Below, piece after piece: positions 8,024 through 16,629 of a stretch of 64,000 nt of DNA. Origin of the DNA: Leifsonia poae (GTDB taxonomy: Bacteria > Actinomycetota > Actinomycetes > Actinomycetales > Microbacteriaceae); assembly GCF_027921845.1 (NCBI RefSeq), contig NZ_BSEN01000009.1, forward strand, positions 1-64,000. Reading direction: 5' to 3'. Position 1 is the stretch's first letter. The number at the start of each line of letters is the position of its first letter. The notes beneath the pieces were generated by a model. It was given only the letters and a program-made list of their open reading frames with translations, had not been told where the DNA came from and did no database searches. The translations under genes were made by a program, and so were the position numbers.

Positions 8024-8749
8024 TTACACCATCCCGGTGGTGCCGAGAAGGGCGCCGATGGCGAATGTGGCCGCAAGCGCGAGTGCACCTCCGACCACCA
8101 CGCGAAGCATCGCCCTGCCACGCGAACTGCCACCGATCCACGCGGCAACATAGCCGGTGATGGCCAACGCGACCAGCACAACAATGAAGGTCACGACAAT
8201 ACGCACCCCGCCGGGCAGAAGAATCGTCAGCAGCGGAAGCACACCGCCGATCGTGAATGCGATCGCCGAGGCGAACGCGGCACGCCACGGGCTCACCACA
8301 TCGCTCTGATCGATCCCAAGCTCTACCGACAGATGCGCGGCCAGTGCGTCATGCTCGGTCAGCTCGACCGCGACCTGCCGTGCGGGCTCGGGGCGAAGTC
8401 CGCGAGCCTCATAAAGGCCAGTCAGTTCGGCGAGCTCCTCCTCTGGCATTTCAGAAAGCTCGCGGCTCTCCTTCAGAATCAACGCATGCTCGCTGTCACG
8501 CTGGCTGCTGACGGAAACGTACTCTCCCAACGCCATCGAGATCGCCCCACCCACTAGGGCTGCGAGCCCGGCCGTCAGGATCGCCGCCGCCATCGGTGTG
8601 GCACTGGCCACGCCAACAACCACGGCCGCGACCGACACGATGCCATCGTTCGCGCCGAGCACGCCGGCGCGAAGCCAATTCAAGCGTTGCGCGAGCCCTT
8701 GCTTATGCGGTTCGCCAGGGTGCCCACCGTTGAGTCCAGTCATGGGCAC
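8024..8749 (-). CDS. VIT1/CCC1-family iron/manganese transporter
   Basis: 241 residues. The N-terminal membrane part carries the family signature (LRAGVLGANDGIVSVAAVVVG, GAISMALGEYVSVSSQRDSE). An acidic cytosolic stretch (ELSEMPEEELAELTGLYEARG) resembles the metal-binding helices of VIT transporters, and three more helices follow. It should move Fe2+ or Mn2+ out of the cytoplasm. It faces the ferredoxin operon (convergent) and is divergent from the antiporter at 8905. A frameshifted remnant of a second VIT gene lies at 39958-40005. Confidence 0.9.
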   Translation of the reverse strand: MPMTGLNGGHPGEPHKQGLAQRLNWLRAGVLGANDGIVSVAAVVVGVASATPMAAAILTAGLAALVGGAISMALGEYVSVSSQRDSEHALILKESRELSEMPEEELAELTGLYEARGLRPEPARQVAVELTEHDALAAHLSVELGIDQSDVVSPWRAAFASAIAFTIGGVLPLLTILLPGGVRIVVTFIVVLVALAITGYVAAWIGGSSRGRAMLRVVVGGALALAATFAIGALLGTTGMV

Positions 8750-8904
8750 AGCCTAAGGACCCTCCAGCGGACCCACCAGGAAGCTAAGGAAACCCTCACT
8801 GGGCCCGCCACGCTCCGCCCGAGTCAGCGAAACAGCGCTGCTTCATTTCATGCGACGGCTACCATCGGATCGAGGGGCTCCCGATCCAGGATGCGAGCGA
8901 TGCG

Positions 8905-10170
8905 ATGAGCGACCTTACGCTGGCTGTTCTCGCGGTTCTCGTTTTGGGCTGGTCCGTCGTCTCCGAGCGGCTCGCCAAGTGGAATGTCACCGGCCCGCTG
9001 TTCTTCACGGCAGCCGGATTCCTTCTGGCCAACGATCAGTGGGGCCTCGTTCCTGTCGAGGTCGATGCCCCGTCTGTCCACGCTCTCGCCGAGATCACCC
9101 TCGCACTCCTTCTCTTCTCCGATGCTGCTCGGGTGAACCTCTCTGTTCTTCGCAGGAACCTTCTGGTGCCATCACGACTTCTCGGCATTGGACTCCCCCT
9201 CACCGTCATTCTGGGCAGTGTTACCGCGGCGTTGATCTTTCACGACTTCACCTGGGCGCTCGCCGGTTTCGTCGGTGCCGCTCTTGCCCCGACCGATGCG
9301 GCCCTCAGCTCGCAAGTGATCAACGACGCTTCCCTTCCGCTGAGCGTTCGCCGCGCGCTCAACGTCGAGAGCGGCTTGAACGACGGAATCGTCACACCAA
9401 TCGTGGTGTTCTGCCTCGCCGTAGCCGCCGGGCAGCTCGGCGTGAGCGGCGACGAGCACGCGGAGGTCGTCATCCGACCCTTGTTCGAGTTGGGCCTCGG
9501 AATTGTGGTCGGAACAGCGATCGGGTTCGCCGCCGCCGGGCTCATCGGTCTCGGATCACGCTTCGGATGGACCCAGCCAGGAGGGCGACGGCTCGCCGCG
9601 CTGGCAGCGGCCGTCGCAAGCTTCACCGTGACGATCACGCTCGACGGCAATGGCTTCATCGCAGCTTTTGTCGCCGGCATCACCTTCGGATCGGCGCTGC
9701 CGCGATCGATTCCCGACAGGGATACGCTCACGGAGCTTCCCGAGCTCGGAGGCGAACTCCTAGCACTGGTCGTGTGGTTCTTCTTCGGAGCGGTCCTCGT
9801 CCCTCTCGCTTTCGAGCACTTCTCGCTGACAGTTCTCCTCTATGCCTTCCTGAGCCTGACCGTGCTCCGCATCCTCCCGGTCGCGCTCGCCCTCATCAGC
9901 ACGCCAGACGATCGCGCAACCGTCCTGTTCATGGGCTGGTTCGGCCCCCGCGGCCTGGCATCAGTGGTATTCGCGCTCATCGCGATCGAACAACTCGGGA
10001 CATCCGACGTGGTCGATACAGCCATCGCGGCCGTCACGCTCACGGTACTTTTGAGCGTCGTCGCACACGGGATCTCAGCAGGGCCGCTCGGCAGACGATT
10101 CGAGCGCCGCGAACAAGACCCGGCGAACGCCGAGGATGCGCCGCGGGCACGAAAACGCGCGCACGACTGA
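8905..10170 (+). CDS. CPA1-type cation:proton antiporter (NhaP-like)
   Basis: 421 residues, about 11-12 membrane helices. The antiporter core is seen in ALAPTDAALSSQVINDASLP, RRALNVESGLNDGIVTPIVV and FMGWFGPRGLASVVFALI, the usual CPA1 motifs with the ion-binding Asp. It exchanges Na+ or K+ for H+ and so controls pH and salt. The short C-terminal tail (RFERREQDPANAEDAPRA) is charged and cytosolic. It is transcribed alone, divergent from the VIT gene. Confidence 0.92.
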   Translation: MSDLTLAVLAVLVLGWSVVSERLAKWNVTGPLFFTAAGFLLANDQWGLVPVEVDAPSVHALAEITLALLLFSDAARVNLSVLRRNLLVPSRLLGIGLPLTVILGSVTAALIFHDFTWALAGFVGAALAPTDAALSSQVINDASLPLSVRRALNVESGLNDGIVTPIVVFCLAVAAGQLGVSGDEHAEVVIRPLFELGLGIVVGTAIGFAAAGLIGLGSRFGWTQPGGRRLAALAAAVASFTVTITLDGNGFIAAFVAGITFGSALPRSIPDRDTLTELPELGGELLALVVWFFFGAVLVPLAFEHFSLTVLLYAFLSLTVLRILPVALALISTPDDRATVLFMGWFGPRGLASVVFALIAIEQLGTSDVVDTAIAAVTLTVLLSVVAHGISAGPLGRRFERREQDPANAEDAPRARKRAHD

Positions 10171-10436
10171 AGGACGCCGAGAGCGGGTTCGCAGATCGGC
10201 TCGGTCTTTCGCGGAAAGGCTGCTTCCGCCCGACCGCAGGCCAAAGACAACTACTCCGGCTGCGGCGTGCGGGCGGCACAGGTCAGGCCGGCCGCCGACG
10301 CGATCGGAATGCGCCCGTCACCGCGGCTGTCGGATCGGAAAAGACATGCGAAGACAGCACACCAGAGGCGTTCGATCCAGCAATGGTCGCGCCGCAAGCG
10401 TGCGGCTTCGGTTCCCGGCCCGCATAAGGTCAGAGG
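10171..10436 (+). other. Gene-free stretch with similarity to 16.84-16.95 kb
   Basis: No gene was seen. Positions ~10,330-10,436 resemble ~16,840-16,945 (GGATCGGAAA, GGCGTTC, TCCAGCAA, GTGCGGCT at matching order), so this may be a fragment of the long leader repeat described at 16.6 kb. Confidence 0.35.
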
Positions 10437-10514
10437 GTGAGCGAAACCAACGCCATCCGGTTGCGCCGGACCGGGATCGGCCTGGAGATCGTGGCGCTGG
10501 CGTGGAACGCTTAG
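10437..10514 (+). pseudogene. N-terminal stub of a CDF-type cation transporter
   Basis: GTG at 10437 after a good ribosome site (GGTCAGAGG) opens a 25-codon frame beginning VSETNAIRLRRTGIGLEIVAL and ending at TAG 10514. The pattern RLRRTGxxLE..xxxWN is how small actinobacterial CDF-type cation transporters start, just before their first membrane helix. The rest of the gene is missing; the hydrolase follows on the other strand. It is a truncated remnant that could still be translated as a short peptide. Confidence 0.6.
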
Positions 10515-10523
10515 GGACGCCAG

Positions 10524-11303
10524 TTAGGACCACGCGAGGAATGGGTCGATCGCCGCCCATGTTGCTTCCGGCGCTTCCAGGTGGGGAAGGTGCCCGGCTT
10601 CGGGGATCTCTACGAACTGCGCGCCGGGAAGCGCGTGAGCGACTGCCCGTCCGTATTTCGGTGTGACGATTCGGTCGCTTGCGCCCCACACCATCAGGGT
10701 CGGGATCTGAACGGCACCGAGCCGACCGAGCAGGGCGGGGTCGCTCATTCCGGCGCCGGTGATGGCGGCCATCGTGCGACCGTTCGCTTGCTGGATGGCG
10801 CGCTGCGCGTCGGTCAATAGGCCAGGGTCCAGGTAGCCGCGGTCAGGGTCATGCCAGGCAACCTCGGCGAGACCGCGAGCATCGAGGGTGAAGAAGTCCG
10901 CGATCGGCTCACCCTCGACGACTGCTCCGACGCCGTCGATGTCGACCACGGCGCCGATAAGCCCGGCGTATCGGCCGTCGGCGGCGGCCTGCAACGCCAT
11001 CTCGAGTGCGATCCACCCGCCGATCGAGGAACCGATCAGCGCGACGTCACGCTCTCCGCGGTCGAACAAGCGGGCGAGGTAACCGGATGCGAGGTCTGCG
11101 ACCGAGGTGACCGAGTCGGGGAGTGGCGTCCCGTCCCATCCGGGGTGCGTCGGCGCGAAAGCGTGCATGGTCGAGGCGAGGTGTCCCACGATCGGGGCAA
11201 CGGTCTGCGGTCCGCCGCCGCCGTGAAGTACGAGCGCCGTTCGCGACGCAGGGTCGCCAGCCTGGATGACGGGGAGGTCTTCGAGAAAGGTGAGGCTCAT
11301 CAT
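10524..11303 (-). CDS. Alpha/beta-hydrolase
   Basis: 259 residues. The alpha/beta-hydrolase fold shows an oxyanion-type LVLHGGGGPQT (~residues 25-35), nucleophile elbow GSSIGGW (~91-97), acid in WGASDRIVTP and catalytic His in EAGHLPHLEAPE near the end. The cavity substrate is unknown. It is transcribed divergently from a MarR regulator with a palindrome between them, so it is probably the regulator's target, possibly for detoxifying the compound that MarR senses. Confidence 0.88.
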   Translation of the reverse strand: MMSLTFLEDLPVIQAGDPASRTALVLHGGGGPQTVAPIVGHLASTMHAFAPTHPGWDGTPLPDSVTSVADLASGYLARLFDRGERDVALIGSSIGGWIALEMALQAAADGRYAGLIGAVVDIDGVGAVVEGEPIADFFTLDARGLAEVAWHDPDRGYLDPGLLTDAQRAIQQANGRTMAAITGAGMSDPALLGRLGAVQIPTLMVWGASDRIVTPKYGRAVAHALPGAQFVEIPEAGHLPHLEAPEATWAAIDPFLAWS

Positions 11304-11311
11304 GCTCCTAA

Positions 11312-11339
11312 ATCAACATACTTATATACTGTTGTTGAT
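11312..11339. promoter_or_regulatory. MarR-type operator between hydrolase and marR
   Basis: ATCAACA at 11312-11318 and TGTTGAT at 11333-11339 form a perfect inverted repeat around an A/T-rich centre (TACTTATATACTGT). It lies between the two divergent starts, where a MarR dimer could repress both promoters. Confidence 0.7.
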
Positions 11340-11350
11340 ACAGTAGCACC

Positions 11351-11770
11351 GTGACGAACCTGGAAGTACTCGGTCAGGCGATCAAACGCGCGCAGTTTCG
11401 GAACCATCGCACGATGGATGCCGCGCTTCGAGATATCGGCATCAGCCTCGTGCAGTGGGACGCGTTACGTGCCATCGAGCGAATGCCCCACGCGTCCGGG
11501 CACGACCTCGCCATCGCGACATTCCAGAGCGACCAGTCGTTCGGCACCCTTGCGAGCCGACTCCTCGCCCGTGGTCTCATCGCTCGGTCAGCGGGCCAAG
11601 GTCGTCGGCTCGAGCACGCGCTGACCGAATCGGGACGTGCAGCTCTCAGGGAGGGCTACCAGATAGCGTTCGGGGTGTTGGACGAGCTCTTCGCGCCTCT
11701 CGACGAGGAGCAACGCGCGGCGCTGCTCGAGGCGCTCCAGGTCCTGACAACAGATGCGCCGTCCTCATGA
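11351..11770 (+). CDS. MarR-family transcriptional regulator
   Basis: 139 residues with a winged helix at ~residues 30-100: ISLVQWDALRAIERMP, then DLAIATFQSDQSFGTLASRLLARGLI as the recognition helix, and GRRLEHALTESGRAAL as the wing. MarR dimers release DNA on binding phenolic or oxidising compounds. The gene is divergent from the hydrolase, and a perfect inverted repeat lies in the 47-base gap. Confidence 0.88.
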   Translation: MTNLEVLGQAIKRAQFRNHRTMDAALRDIGISLVQWDALRAIERMPHASGHDLAIATFQSDQSFGTLASRLLARGLIARSAGQGRRLEHALTESGRAALREGYQIAFGVLDELFAPLDEEQRAALLEALQVLTTDAPSS

Positions 11771-12084
11771 TCGTCCGAAAGACCCACCCGGTGAGCGTTC
11801 CTCGGCGCTGCTCCCCTGCCCTCCGAGAATAGATTCACTGAGAAGGCTGTGGCTAGATCGCCCGGGTGCTAGCTCTAAGAGGTGCGAGGTCATTCGCAAA
11901 CGTGAGTCGCAGCTGTAGCCGACCCGGCCAAGGTTCTACTGCATGGGTATTTCGGGCTTGGGTCGGCGTAGTCTCAACACGCGGGACAGTTGCTGGGAGG
12001 ATACGGCAGCGAACACAGTTCTTCGCGGCACAATCTGTGCCCCCATGCCCTGGGTGCGGCTCCGGCCCCACCAGAGGAGCAGCC
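11771..12084 (+). other. Gene-free spacer between marR and a small ORF
   Basis: No supported gene on either strand. It probably holds the promoter of the small gene at 12085. No repeat was recognised. Confidence 0.35.
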
Positions 12085-12237
12085 ATGGCCGATTTTCTTT
12101 TCCCTGACGATTCAGACGAAGAAGCCGAACGGCGCGTCGTTCGCGCGTGGGAGTCACTCAAATTGACATCTCGAAACGATCCGGAACGCATTCGAAAAGC
12201 CTGTGACGCGTACGTGTTGGATCCAAAGGAACCTTGA
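12085..12237 (+). CDS. Small hypothetical protein (50 aa)
   Basis: 50 residues, acidic start (MADFLFPDDSDEEAE) and end DPERIRKACDAYVLDPKEP. The start has a strong ribosome site (AGAGGAG, 7 bases upstream). The end resembles the other small protein at 34796-34960 (TDPNRFDRAQDAYLAEP), sharing DP-x-R ... DAY ... P, so the two may be distant relatives. Function unknown. Confidence 0.5.
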   Translation: MADFLFPDDSDEEAERRVVRAWESLKLTSRNDPERIRKACDAYVLDPKEP

Positions 12238-12367
12238 CCTCGGAGGATCCCCAGGACTGCCGATGGCGCCGGCGAGCCCCAGCTCTCAGCGCACGCGCAG
12301 TACCCCGTTCTGTCACAACTTTCGGCAAAACGTGAACGGTGCGTCGCGATCGTCTCCCCCCGAATCT

Positions 12368-12381
12368 AGGACCTATGGCCC
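12368..12381 (+). promoter_or_regulatory. Weak DevR-like box upstream of the bactofilin-like gene
   Basis: AGGACCTATGGCCC matches the box GGGACTTTCGTCCC at 9 of 14 positions by eye, 65 bases before the 12446 start. A match this weak is expected by chance; it is listed only because the setting is right. Confidence 0.2.
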
Positions 12382-12445
12382 TACTGACCTTCGCTCCGCG
12401 CCGACATCCTGAGGGGATCCACCAAACTGCCGGGAGATCCCTGAA

Positions 12446-13609
12446 ATGAGTATTTGGTCGCGCACTTTCCAGCTGACCGCAGCGACGGCCACAGCCGGAT
12501 TTCTGGTCATCACCCTCGGGGGCGCCGCCGCCGCCCCACCGCTGCAGGCCGCGAACGGCGAGGGACCACACTTCTACAGCGGCGTCACGGTAGACGTCTC
12601 CGACTCGGTCATCGGCGACGTGTACGCCGCAGGCCAGAGCGTCACGATCAGCGGCGACGTCACCGGCGACGTGATCGCGGCGGCACAGACCGTGACGATT
12701 AGCGGTCATGTCGACGGGAACGTGCGGCTAGCAGGTCAGGACGTCACCATCAGCGGCGACGTCACGCGCAGCGGGACAATCTTCGCCTCGAACCTGATCG
12801 TCGGGGGGCAGGGAAGGGTCGAGAACGACATCGTGGCCACTGCGAGCGCCATCCGGATCGCGGGCGATGTCGGCAGGGACCTCCTGGTCAGCGCGGGCGA
12901 CCTCCGCATCGACGGGACGGTCGGCGGAGACGTCACCTACTCCAGCCAGAACATTGCGCACATCGCCGATGGGGCGGTCAGCGGCGTCGTGCAGCATATC
13001 CGGCCGCAACCGTCGACCCCGGTCGAGATCTCCCCATGGGCCGTGCTCCTGGGCTGGTCCCTCGGCCTCCTCTACGCCCTCGTCGCGTTGAGCCTCATCA
13101 CCGTCGCCGCCGGGCTCCTCCTCCCGCGCGTGCTACAACGCGTCACCGACCAGCTGATCCCGTCGCCGTGGCGGGCCCTGCTGGTTGGATTTGTGGCAGC
13201 CCTCATCGTTCCGTTCGCGCTGTTCTTCCTGCTGGTGACCATCATCGGCGCACCCCTCTCACTTGCGGGCCTGCTGGTGTGGACGGTGATGACGTTGGCG
13301 ACGTTCGTGTTCAGCGCTCATTACCTCGGACGCGTCGTGCTCCGGGGCGCCCACCACCCGGTGCTCCAAACGTTCATCGGCGGCCTGATCCTGATCGTTG
13401 GGTTGCAGATCCCGTGGCTCAACATCATTGTCTGGCTCGCCATGGTGTTCTTCGGCCTCGGCGCACAGCTTCTGGCGATCCAGCGGCAGCGTCCGTGGAG
13501 CACGACGTCGAGGGTGGTGACACCGGATCACCCGGCGGCTGCCGACGTGCCAGCGCCGCCGACGAGCGCGGTGTCTCCGGCTCCGCCGGCAGGTGCGCAG
13601 CCGATGTAA
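12446..13609 (+). CDS. Polymer-forming (bactofilin-like) membrane protein
   Basis: 387 residues. A signal-like first helix (~residues 10-32) is followed by beta-helix repeats (~50-180) with recurring ISGDVxGDV, VTISGHVDGNV and IAGDVGRDLLV units, as in polymer-forming bactofilin-like domains. Three or four membrane helices (~195-355) and a Pro/Ala-rich tail follow. Such proteins may scaffold the envelope in response to stress. The reading start has GGGAGATCCCTGAA upstream. Unlike cytosolic bactofilins, the repeat domain here is predicted outside, between a signal peptide and the membrane part. Confidence 0.75.
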   Translation: MSIWSRTFQLTAATATAGFLVITLGGAAAAPPLQAANGEGPHFYSGVTVDVSDSVIGDVYAAGQSVTISGDVTGDVIAAAQTVTISGHVDGNVRLAGQDVTISGDVTRSGTIFASNLIVGGQGRVENDIVATASAIRIAGDVGRDLLVSAGDLRIDGTVGGDVTYSSQNIAHIADGAVSGVVQHIRPQPSTPVEISPWAVLLGWSLGLLYALVALSLITVAAGLLLPRVLQRVTDQLIPSPWRALLVGFVAALIVPFALFFLLVTIIGAPLSLAGLLVWTVMTLATFVFSAHYLGRVVLRGAHHPVLQTFIGGLILIVGLQIPWLNIIVWLAMVFFGLGAQLLAIQRQRPWSTTSRVVTPDHPAAADVPAPPTSAVSPAPPAGAQPM

Positions 13610-13616
13610 CGTCGGG

Positions 13617-14012
13617 CGGCTCCTCGACGGGGGAATGATCGAGGCCGGCGACGAGCGCAGGGCGCAGGGGCGCGGCGCGGTTGAGAGGTCCTATCGGTTG
13701 CCGCCCGACCGGCCGACCGTCACTCCCGAAGCGAGTGCCGCGATGACGACAGCCGAACATCGAAACGGGTTCGCCGCCGCCATGGCAGACCTGATCGCCT
13801 AGTTCAACGCCCAACTCGACCGCCCCTGCTCCAACCCGGTTACCGACTCCGTCGGCCATCGCCAAGGCACACTCTGGCTCACGCTGGACGAGCTCGAGGC
13901 GGTGCTGGCAGAGATGGGTCGGATCGTCGCCCCGCTCACCACCAACGCCCCGGAGTCAGGTCGCAGGCCATACGTGATGAGTTCGATCGTCTTTCCCGCC
14001 GACGAGCCTTAA
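13617..14012 (+). pseudogene. Remnant of an ArsR-type regulator with C-terminal effector domain
   Basis: One frame reads GMIEAGDERRAQGRGAVERSYRL ... GFAAAMADLIA, then a TAG stop at 13800-13802, and goes on FNAQLDRPCSNPV ... GTLWLTLDELEAVLAEM ... SSIVFPADEP up to TAA at 14012. This matches the C-terminal half of winged-helix regulators common in Actinobacteria, where the residue at the TAG is usually Glu (GAG to TAG is one change). The DNA-binding N-terminus is missing. The gene is therefore both truncated and interrupted. Confidence 0.65.
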
Positions 14013-14049
14013 CGCCTTCACTGTCGGATGCCCGTGCCACTCTTGACCT

Positions 14050-14358
14050 ATGCCCTACGTCCCAGAAAGCGGTCGACAGATCGCCCACGTTCTCATTGAC
14101 GCAGTCATGGCGTACGACGCCGACGGGGACGACACACAGAATGCGCGCGCGGTATCTCTCGCGCTGGAAACCCTCGGTGACCTCGGGGCCGTCACTGTGA
14201 CGACCCACCCTGATGCCGACACCGTCCGCGTTGACGCGAGCGACCTGTTGGGCGCCACAATCGTGTCCATGCTGTGGCTTGTCGACCAGTTGGCGGAAGC
14301 CACGGGCTCCAGTGAAGAGGAAGTCGCTGCTGCGCTCAGAGAGTTCATGGACGACTGA
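14050..14358 (+). CDS. Hypothetical acidic protein (102 aa)
   Basis: 102 residues, acidic, no membrane helix. The segment YDADGDDTQNARAVSLALETLGDLGAVTVT and the end ATGSSEEEVAAALREFMDD suggest a small alpha/beta protein. Family unknown. It follows the ArsR-like remnant by 37 bases in the same direction. Confidence 0.55.
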   Translation: MPYVPESGRQIAHVLIDAVMAYDADGDDTQNARAVSLALETLGDLGAVTVTTHPDADTVRVDASDLLGATIVSMLWLVDQLAEATGSSEEEVAAALREFMDD

Positions 14359-14536
14359 GTCCAACAACTGATCTACGCCTGCGACCCGTTCCGGGTTTCC
14401 GCGATAGCTACCGCGGTCGGGCCACCCCAGTCCGATCGCCAACAACATGGGCCGTATTGGGCAGCGCCTCTAGTTGCTTCTCTGACGCGTTGCCTTGGCG
14501 GCGGACAGCGCGCAGGTAGGGCGGTCGCGCGCAAGT

Positions 14537-15427
14537 TCACCGGTTGGCGGCGTCTCCTGGTGCGTCCCGCCGATCGGTGTGTGCGAGGCGGCCGCGTCGC
14601 TCACCGCGAACGATCAGGATCGCGACCACGACGAGCGCCTGCACGATCACGATGGTGCTCACCGTGGCTGGCAAGCTTGCGGGACCGAGATCGCCGGACG
14701 TGATCAGGTCGAATCCCCCGTGCCAGAGCACGACGGGGATGATGCTCCACCGTCCAAGCCTGGCCAGCCAGCCCAACCAGAATGAACCGGCGACGAGGGC
14801 GAGCGCCCAACCGATCGCCGCCCAGCCCATTCCGCGGAAGCCGGGGTTGAAGAGGAATTGCGGCACGTGCCAAAGCATCCACACCGCCGCGACCACCAGC
14901 GCCGCGGAGATGAAGCCGAAACGACCGGTGAGCGTCGGCATGAGCCAGCCGCGCCATCCTGTCTCCTCACCGAGACCACTGGTGAGCACCCAGATCAGCA
15001 AGACGACGATCGCAGGAATCCCCGGCAGCTTCGAGGTTAAGCCGATCAACGGCAGGCGATCGAGGGAGCCTTCGGTGAGCTGCTCAACGACCAAGCCGAT
15101 CCCGAGATAAAGGATGAGCGATACGACCGCCACGATCAGCGCCCGGCCGATGCCCGTGAACGAGAACGTGCGTCGTGCCCACCCGTTGAGCCCGCCGGTG
15201 GGCCGCAGCACGAGGGTCGCTGCGACAGCCCCGACCGCCGGCCCGAGTTCGCCCAGATAGAAATACCACGGCATCACCGTCAGCGGAGGCGCGAGCACGA
15301 GCGGCAGCGAAATGAGCCAGCTGAAGCCAAACGTCACTCCCACGAACACGGCCACCGCGCGGCCGAGGCGCGGGACGGTCGTGCGGTGGCCGACATCGCG
15401 GCCATGCACACCCGGCGCAGCGGTCAT
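14537..15427 (-). CDS. CPBP (Abi/CAAX-like) intramembrane metalloprotease
   Basis: 296 residues, about eight membrane helices. The CPBP motifs are present: EETGWRGW (EExxxR, ~residues 165-172), MLWHVPQFLF and LWHGGFDLI, giving the two Glu and two His that hold the metal. Bacterial members cleave membrane peptides and can serve in bacteriocin immunity or stress signalling. The start ATG at 15427 overlaps the stop of the upstream four-helix protein by one base (TGATG), so both are in one operon, possibly controlled by the DevR-like box at 15991. Confidence 0.85.
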   Translation of the reverse strand: MTAAPGVHGRDVGHRTTVPRLGRAVAVFVGVTFGFSWLISLPLVLAPPLTVMPWYFYLGELGPAVGAVAATLVLRPTGGLNGWARRTFSFTGIGRALIVAVVSLILYLGIGLVVEQLTEGSLDRLPLIGLTSKLPGIPAIVVLLIWVLTSGLGEETGWRGWLMPTLTGRFGFISAALVVAAVWMLWHVPQFLFNPGFRGMGWAAIGWALALVAGSFWLGWLARLGRWSIIPVVLWHGGFDLITSGDLGPASLPATVSTIVIVQALVVVAILIVRGERRGRLAHTDRRDAPGDAANR

Positions 15428-15885
15428 CAGTCGCCGTGCCCCGCACTCGCGGTCCGCCGGGAGGGCAGAGACGTACGAGGAAGCCAACCGGCGGCACCCA
15501 ACAGCGCCAGAACGAGAACCAGCTGGAGCGTCCCGCTCGCGAAGTAGAGCGCCTGCAACCAGGACATTCCACGAATGATCCCCGTCTCGACGAAGATCCA
15601 GATGAGCATTCCGAAGCCAGCCACCGCCGACCACAGCAACGCGGACGGACGGCGGCCGATTAACTGCATTCCGGCGACAACCTGGCTTCCCCCGATCACG
15701 ACAAGCAGGATCAGCCCTGGCCAGGTGAAGCTCGTGAACGGCCCGTCGTCGAGCATGCTGGCAGGCATTCCCAGGCCACCCGTCGCCAAGATCGCGATCC
15801 CCCCGACCACCGCAGAGACCGCGTTGAAGGCAGTGACGACCACCAGCGACCAGAACACCGCCGACCTGAGACGTGCTTGCCACAT
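15427..15885 (-). CDS. Four-helix membrane protein (paralogue of 20015-20455)
   Basis: 152 residues with four membrane helices. It shares clear similarity with the protein at 20015-20455: both have GxLLxVVxGGxxxxAxxxLxGRRxSA, then AGFGLLIWIFVxx and LQALYFASG. No function is known for this family. It is co-transcribed with the CPBP protease. Both paralogues have a DevR-like box upstream. Confidence 0.75.
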   Translation of the reverse strand: MWQARLRSAVFWSLVVVTAFNAVSAVVGGIAILATGGLGMPASMLDDGPFTSFTWPGLILLVVIGGSQVVAGMQLIGRRPSALLWSAVAGFGMLIWIFVETGIIRGMSWLQALYFASGTLQLVLVLALLGAAGWLPRTSLPSRRTASAGHGD

Positions 15886-16276
15886 TCTGGGCTCCGATCT
15901 TCGTCAGAGAGCATTCCGTCAGAAGTGCCCTCGGTGCGTCCAGCGGACGCCCTGCTCTGCCATCCAACTGCGCTCATCGGACAGCCGTGAGAGGCGAAGG
16001 TCCCGCCCACCCGAGGAAGTTCTTGCTGTAGCGGGTGCGACACCTCCGTACCGAACCGGGAAGGTCACGCATCCCCGCCGCAGTCCGAGGGATTCCTCGA
16101 TTCGGGCGGCCTCCGCCAACAGGACCGACGCGCAGAAGACCGAGCGCCGGACGGGTACGACCTCAGCGGGCGCCGGCAACTGCGGTAGGCGCCCTCGCAC
16201 AACAGCGTGATCGCCCACGAACGGGGCCCCACCGGGAAAGGTGCGTCCCCGTTAGTGTTTGCGCTCGGGACGATCG
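15886..16276 (+). other. Intergenic region with DevR-like box
   Basis: A 300-base open frame on the minus strand (15919-16218) has no family similarity and no ribosome site, so no gene is called. The region holds the DevR-like box at 15991-16004 for the operon reading left. Confidence 0.4.
15991..16004 (-). promoter_or_regulatory. DevR/OsdR-like box upstream of the four-helix/CPBP operon
   Basis: On the minus strand, GGGACCTTCGCCTC matches GGGACTTTCGTCCC at 11 of 14 positions by eye, about 106 bases before the start at 15885. Confidence 0.45.
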
Positions 16277-16575
16277 TCAGCTCAACCCGTGCAGTGCGGG
16301 TCCTGCCGCCCGGCCCGCTAGCGGTATAGCCGGCGTCGTGATCCGGTTGAGATTGATAAATGGGACACAGGCAGTTTCGGCGGTGAGGGCGGCGAGCCGG
16401 CCGATCGGGGTGTGCGGGTCGGCAGTGATGACCCATCCGTCCACCTCGTAGCGGCTCACCATGTGCTCGCATGCCTTCTTCTCTTCAGCGTCGGGTGTCT
16501 CGGATCCTGTGACGCCAAGGAGGCCTGTTGTAGTTCTGGTGCCATGTTTCTGGTGTCGATGACGAATACCCGCAT
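16277..16575 (-). pseudogene. Frameshifted copy of the small gene at 36891-37193
   Basis: From ATG 16575 the frame reads MRVFVIDTRNMAPELQ, then a one-base deletion shifts it. The next frame continues GLLGVTGSETPDAEEKKACE ... MVSRYEVDGWVITADPHTPIGR, almost the same as the intact protein at 36891-37193. The ribosome site AGGGGAG is preserved. This is a dead paralogue that carries the same long leader upstream. Confidence 0.75.
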
Positions 16576-16629
16576 GATGCTTTACTCCCCTGTCGATCGA
16601 CCCTTCGATGGGTCCGTGCCAAATTTGTC

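Noticed and set aside
15919-16218. 99-residue open frame on the minus strand
   Set aside because: No ribosome site, no family similarity, and a DevR-like box lies in it.
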